Below, in pieces: positions 59,598-64,000 of a DNA stretch of 64,000 nt. The stretch's first letter is position 1; the number at the start of each line of letters is the position of its first letter. Source of the stretch: Fennellomyces sp. T-0311 (Eukaryota > Mucoromycota > Mucoromycetes > Mucorales > Lichtheimiaceae); the NCBI GenBank assembly GCA_025266875.1, contig JALLLT010000003.1:124001-188000 (forward strand). Direction: 5' to 3'. The position numbers and the translations under genes are program-made. The notes under the pieces are model-generated. The model saw nothing but the letters and a program-made list of their open reading frames with translations, did no database searches and was not told where the DNA came from.

Positions 59598-61336
59598 CTA
59601 ACGTGCCTTTTTTTGGAACTTTTCCAGCAACGCCAAGGCCTTCTTCAATCCAGTTGGAATCGGCGACTTCTTCAGTTCGTCACCATCGACCCATTTGACC
59701 TGCTCGTCATCCAAGAGCCCATCCTCGTTCGCGCACGATAAATGGATCCACTCGACATGATACACTTTCCGAATATGCGAGAATAAATGGACAACATTTC
59801 CAAGATCATGTCGCTCCAGTCCCTTGGTTTCCTCAACGTCAATGCCATAGCGTTCTTGCAGGAAACCGCTTGCTTTCTTGGACCGTACATCATACGTTGT
59901 ATCCAAACTCTCGAGCTCCAAGCTCGGAAACTCCCATAATCCAGCCAACAAACCGGTTTCTGGCCGCTTTGAGATCAAAAATTTCGAACTTGTCTTGGAT
60001 TGAACAATGTATACCGCGCATTCTATATCAGAAAACGTGGATGAGCACACCCGCGATTTATCCCTAAAGCTTACTATTACCTTCGTCTCGTGGTTTTTTC
60101 TTTTCTGGCTTTGTGGGGTATCTAGACGTTGCTTTGAGTCAGCGGACAATCTCTCGATGGAGATAGTGTTTGTGTCACCTGGTAACTGCATAATCGTCGT
60201 CACCATCTAAGTGCGTGTGTATTTCAGGGCAAAATGTGCATTCTGTGTTATTCCGTGTCAGCGAATTCTCCTTTAGTCTCGCCTGTACGTTTTTTACCAT
60301 GATCGATCTCCCTTGTCCGTTTTTTCTTTTCCCAAAACTTTTCAGTTTTTAGTCTCGAATGGATCTCTCGCTGTGCGAACGCGTGACAATTCTTTTGCAA
60401 AGGACAGGTGGTGCACTGAGGGTTTTGTGGTGTACACACTCTTGCGCCAAGCTCCATCAGTGCCTGGTTAGTGTCACCAGGACGTTCCTTGGAAACCAGT
60501 TTTGCGGCAATCTCCCTAACAAGATACGATAGAGCGTTACGAGTTGGCTTACTACAGAAGCACATGTTTTTTTACCAAAACAATTCAACGGTACTGGCTT
60601 TCTTGGGGTCGGCGCCAATGGCTCGCAATCGCGCAACGACACGAATAACGTTACCATCCACCACAGGGGTTACCTGGTTAAACACAATGGAAGCAACAGC
60701 TCCTGCCGTGTATCGTCCAACACCAGGAATATATCGTTGCAGATCCTCAGCATTGCTTGGAAGCGACCCATCGAACTCTCTGACAACCTTCTGTGCGCCT
60801 TCCCATAACCGTCTAGCACGAGAATAGTATCCTAACCCTGCCCATAGCTCGTTCACTTTCTGAGCAGCACAGTAAGTTTCAACAGCTTCGGGACCTCCGG
60901 AGCTTTTTACCTCGATATCAGCTTCAGCCAGGGCCTGGATGGTCGGGAAGGCCTCCATCCATCGGTTGTAATAGTCAATGACAGTGGCCACTTGTGTCTA
61001 TTGCACGTCAGTCATACGAACATGGATCATGAGTGGAACCTCTTCTTACTTGTTGAAGCATAATCTCACTGACCCAGACTTCGTAAGCACGCTGAGCAAG
61101 TGCCTGATCCAATAGTCAGTTTCTGGCCCAAAAGGCACGATACCAAGTACCTTTTGATCGAGATCGGTACGCGTTGGTTTACGCCACGGCATGTTCATTC
61201 GCTTTTCGCGATCGTACCATTCCAACAAGCGATCCTGGATCAACACTTGATCGGCAGCTGACAAGCTATGATATGTATTGTTATGGCTGAGGCTGCCGGT
61301 CTGTACACATTCTTCGATATCGATCTCGACTGTCAT
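59598..61336 (-). CDS. MUTYH: Adenine DNA glycosylase MutY/MUTYH
   Basis: Six exons on the minus strand: 61336-61151, 61103-61050, 60997-60911, 60859-60576, 60515-60298 and 60178-59598, giving about 469 aa. The glycosylase domain has [34 protein letters not shown] (catalytic Glu75), [19 protein letters not shown], Hh[16 protein letters not shown] and [10 protein letters not shown] (catalytic Asp, about 177). The 4Fe-4S ligands are present as C-x6-C-x2-C-x5-C ([18 protein letters not shown]). The C-terminal NUDIX-like domain ([29 protein letters not shown]) recognises 8-oxoguanine. It removes adenine opposite 8-oxoG in nucleus and mitochondria. The intron at 60860-60910 is 51 nt and in frame; if retained it adds 17 residues. 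The junction between the last two exons (acceptor at 60179) is the least certain. Confidence 0.9.
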
Positions 61337-61460
61337 TGTAAAAAGTTGTTCAGGAACAAGAAGGAACCGTGGATTGAAAAAGGCTTGTGCAACGTTGAGA
61401 AAATGGGCGAAAGAAGGAAGCTTTTATGTGATTATTATTGTACAGTTCAACGGCATCCAT

Positions 61461-62170
61461 CTATGACTCAAAGCTCTTCTCCCAAAAACTGGTTCCCTTC
61501 TGTGTCGAGGCAGCAGCACTGCTGTTGGCCTGCGTCAGGCATCGAAGAGCAGCCTTCATGCCAGGGTACAGCATTCCCACATTCAATTTCCACCACTCTC
61601 GATTGTATTCCATCTGTCGCTCGTACGCCTTGTCCAAAAAGTCCTTGTAGAACACGGACAGTGCTTCCGGTGTCACTTGCTCTCCCTTTTGTTTTACTAT
61701 CCAAGCCTGTTAGTATCCGCAATCCACTCGCTTCCGCCCTTTATCCTTACGGCTGTCCTCGTATTCGGCCTTTGCCTTGATAAACATCGTGTTGTTGGTT
61801 TCCCAGAACGACTGATTGAATTCATCCACACGTTCTCGTATCTGTCGCCATTCTCTATCCTAAAGAAAACAATGAGCCCGCACGCCGCTGCAAGTTGCCT
61901 TTTGCTTTCAACGTACGGCATCGGATTCGTTGGCTGCAACATGATATCGGACAGGACGCAAATTAGACACAGGATCGGGCGTGCCAATCATATCAGCAGC
62001 CACAGGTTTCAGCAGTGGATCGGTGGTAATTTGAGCTCGACTCGCTTTCGTCGCATAATGGCGGTATGAGTGGGCACAGGTGCATAGTTGTCGCTAATGG
62101 TGCTAGAGAATTACTAAACATGACCAAATGAGTATGGTGGAGAAAGACTTACGCGAACGAGTGGTGACAT
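61461..62170 (-). CDS. COA8: Cytochrome c oxidase assembly factor COA8 (APOPT1 family)
   Basis: Four exons on the minus strand: 62170-62153, 62093-61917, 61859-61751 and 61696-61461, giving about 179 aa. The N-terminus is Arg-rich without acidic residues (RRQLCTCAHSYRHYATKAS), a mitochondrial presequence with a plausible cleavage after RHY. The family core DMIGTPDPVSNLRPVRYHV, DREWRQIRERVDEFNQSFWE and FYKDFLDKAYERQMEYNREW matches COA8, a matrix protein that supports complex IV assembly under oxidative stress. The first exon has six codons. The third-intron phase is resolved with the acceptor at 61697. It lies in tandem with MUTYH, 124 bp between them, so they may share regulation, though each has its own start. 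Confidence 0.82.
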
Positions 62171-63236
62171 GGTAACAGAGAGTGGGGAGAGAAGGAAATA
62201 TTTTTTTTCTGGCACAGCGCCTCGTTTCGTTAAATCGAACCGCTCACTTGGTGCTACAATGCACACTGACCATAAATTGATGCTTCCGGTCCCCCAAGTA
62301 CCGCAATGCATGCTTGCTCAACGGCATTATGAGAGTTATATCGTCTGATACAGTCCTAAAGGCATTTCTAAAGCGATTAAACATGGTGAGGTGAAGCATT
62401 GGGCCATTATTTGTTAAGACGTACACGTTTCCTATGTTGTATGGTTTACATTCCTTTCGCAACTTCACTTTCTGAGCATTGTAAGTACGCTATCTTCATG
62501 TCTGCAGATTAAGCCTGCTGCGAGTCACCCTTCTCCCTGCAGGTGCTTTAACAATACGCTTTCCGGGTATCGTATAGAATTCCTGGTTACCAAAGTAGCC
62601 TCACATTAGGATAAAGAAAAGCATTGGCATGAGGTTTGCCGCACGTATTTTTGATTATAGGAAATTGCAATGAAGTACTTCTGTCATACAAGCTTAAGGT
62701 ACATACCGAACTGGGTCGTGTTCTTATCCAAGTGATATCGATGTTCGAGTCCTCTACCATTTTACATATCACTGATGTCCATAGCGGAAGCTGATGTTGA
62801 AGCGTTGAGAACCGCATGCGTAACTATATATTCCTTGTACTATATCGATTTAAAAACCATTTATACACCAATCTAGCAATGGTTACTACATAGAGTGGCA
62901 AGTGTCATAATAAAAACATAGGCAAGTTTAGCGATACCCGCCATGCAATGGCGCAGCCACTATATGTAATACTTTCCAGGATAACTGTCAGATTGTACAA
63001 ACATAGTGATGCTTTTGTATCCATACCTGTACGTAATAATTACTCGTCAAATTCTACCCAGGAACTGACATGTGTTACCACTCTCTGTACGAGTTGCAGA
63101 AATGAGGCTGTGAATCGAAAAGCGTGATCAATGAGAAGCCTGGGTTTATCATAATTAATGTGATACTAAACACCATCTAGAAATATCTTTCCCAAAGCTT
63201 TGCAACCAAAACGCTTTTTCTTCCAAGCTTCCCAAA
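62171..63236. other. Divergent intergenic region
   Basis: About 1.07 kb between COA8 (-) and an F-box gene (+). No gene recognised; presumably contains both promoters. Confidence 0.45.
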
Positions 63237-64000
63237 ATGTCTTTCTTGAAAAAGCGATATAGTGCAATGGCATCCAAACTACGTGATACTACCAAATCCA
63301 ATTCAAATGACGGCGATATAGATTCGAGAGCACAACAGTTAATCGACAAGTTTCCTGCATCTGCCAAAGGATATCTTGCTTCCGGAAAATTGCACCAGCA
63401 ACAAGGCAACCTTGAGGCCGCACTGGACGTTTACCAGCAAGGCCTACGATCGGTTCCACCAGGTGACCGACAATACACCAAGCTCCAAAAGGAAATGGAT
63501 ATCGTATCAGCCTCGCTTGCACAACGCAAGTCCTTGCTTCAGTATCGTCTGCCGTACGAAATTTTCTCCTTGGTTTTTCGATACGTTGACGTTGGAGGCC
63601 TTATTATATCCTCTACTGTTTGTCAAGCGTGGCACAGTTTCATTGCTGGTTGGCCTGAATTCTGGGACCGTTTCTGGGACGAAATGCCAGTGATAATGGA
63701 AGGACCCACTGTTGATCCAAACCTCCGTCGTGAATGCAAAGAGATACGCTTAGTTGGCCAACTGGGATTGTTTCATGCGATTGGTATCATTAGGCTAGCA
63801 AATAGTACAGGAGCTCTTGACTACATGAGTAAGTTCATTTTGTACAGACAGAAAGAAGTATACTAATTAGCAAATGTTTCAAAGTATTCATGGATATGAT
63901 TATAATTCAGGGTTGGGTTCATTTTTTGATAGAGGCATTACAAACGGCGGCTCATCCTATCAAGAATTTCCTCTTTATTGATTGCACGACTCCAGTCGAG
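63237..64000 (+). CDS. F-box/TPR-like protein, 5' part (truncated by window end)
   Basis: Third member of the F-box family in the window. Exon 1 is 63237-63828; exon 2 starts at 63885 (acceptor caaag) and runs off the end. The TPR-like part reads KGYLASGKLHQQQGNLEAAL then DVYQQGLRSVPPGD; the F-box reads LQYRLPYEIFSLVFRYVDV and STVCQAWHSFIAGWPEFWD, better conserved than in the other two. After the intron IEALQTAAHPIKNFLFIDC starts the leucine-rich-like part. Likely SCF adaptor. Not part of the 49-54 kb duplicated cluster but of the same family. Confidence 0.75.

Overview
This is a stretch of a filamentous fungal nuclear genome, almost certainly an early-diverging fungus of the Mucoromycota and most likely Mucorales. 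The evidence is: many short spliceosomal introns (about 45-120 nt) in almost every gene, AT-rich intergenic DNA, eukaryotic nuclear genes (MAD1, eIF3m, importin alpha, COA8, MUTYH), a Chk1/Mak2-type hybrid histidine kinase with fused kinase-like, ATPase and GAF domains, expanded F-box genes with a TPR-like N-terminus, and DUF6729-type and Fanzor-type mobile genes. Species cannot be given from the sequence alone. All exon boundaries below were worked out by eye from GT/AG (or GC/AG) signals, reading phase and family motifs.

Layout. 1-3.1 kb: the 3' part of spindle-checkpoint MAD1 (+) converges on a microcephalin-like BRCT gene (-). 3.1-10.05 kb: a gene-poor AT-rich stretch holding a 161-bp CACTA-type MITE. 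10.05-16.3 kb: a conserved block with an importin-alpha-9-like gene (+), the uracil-catabolism gene URC4 (-) and an isochorismatase-fold hydrolase (+) divergent from URC4. 16.3-24.4 kb: gene-poor, with a nearly complete 3.5-kb Mutator-like (MULE) transposon that has about 70-bp inverted repeats and an 11-bp target duplication. 24.4-30.7 kb: a cytochrome P450 (+), sulfite oxidase (+) and eIF3m (-).

31.6-46 kb: the most striking region. A very large hybrid histidine kinase (+) runs into an element carrying a 19-exon Fanzor (eukaryotic TnpB relative) gene on the opposite strand. The kinase reading frame is cut inside its receiver domain. Beyond the Fanzor lie degenerate coding fragments, including a broken DUF6729-type gene, then a pogo-like MITE and a repeated coding fragment whose two copies differ only at synonymous sites.

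47.1-59.3 kb: a duplicated accessory cluster. Two phenol-hydroxylase-like FAD monooxygenases lie in opposite orientation around an F-box gene and its pseudogenised neighbour, with an intact and a broken copy of a zinc-knuckle gene resembling a LINE ORF1/gag protein. 59.6-64 kb: MUTYH (-) and COA8 (-) in tandem, then a third F-box gene (+) that runs off the window.

Housekeeping genes are compact, with convergent pairs separated by only 20-150 bp. Mobile DNA is concentrated in the gene-poor gaps and at the kinase/Fanzor junction.
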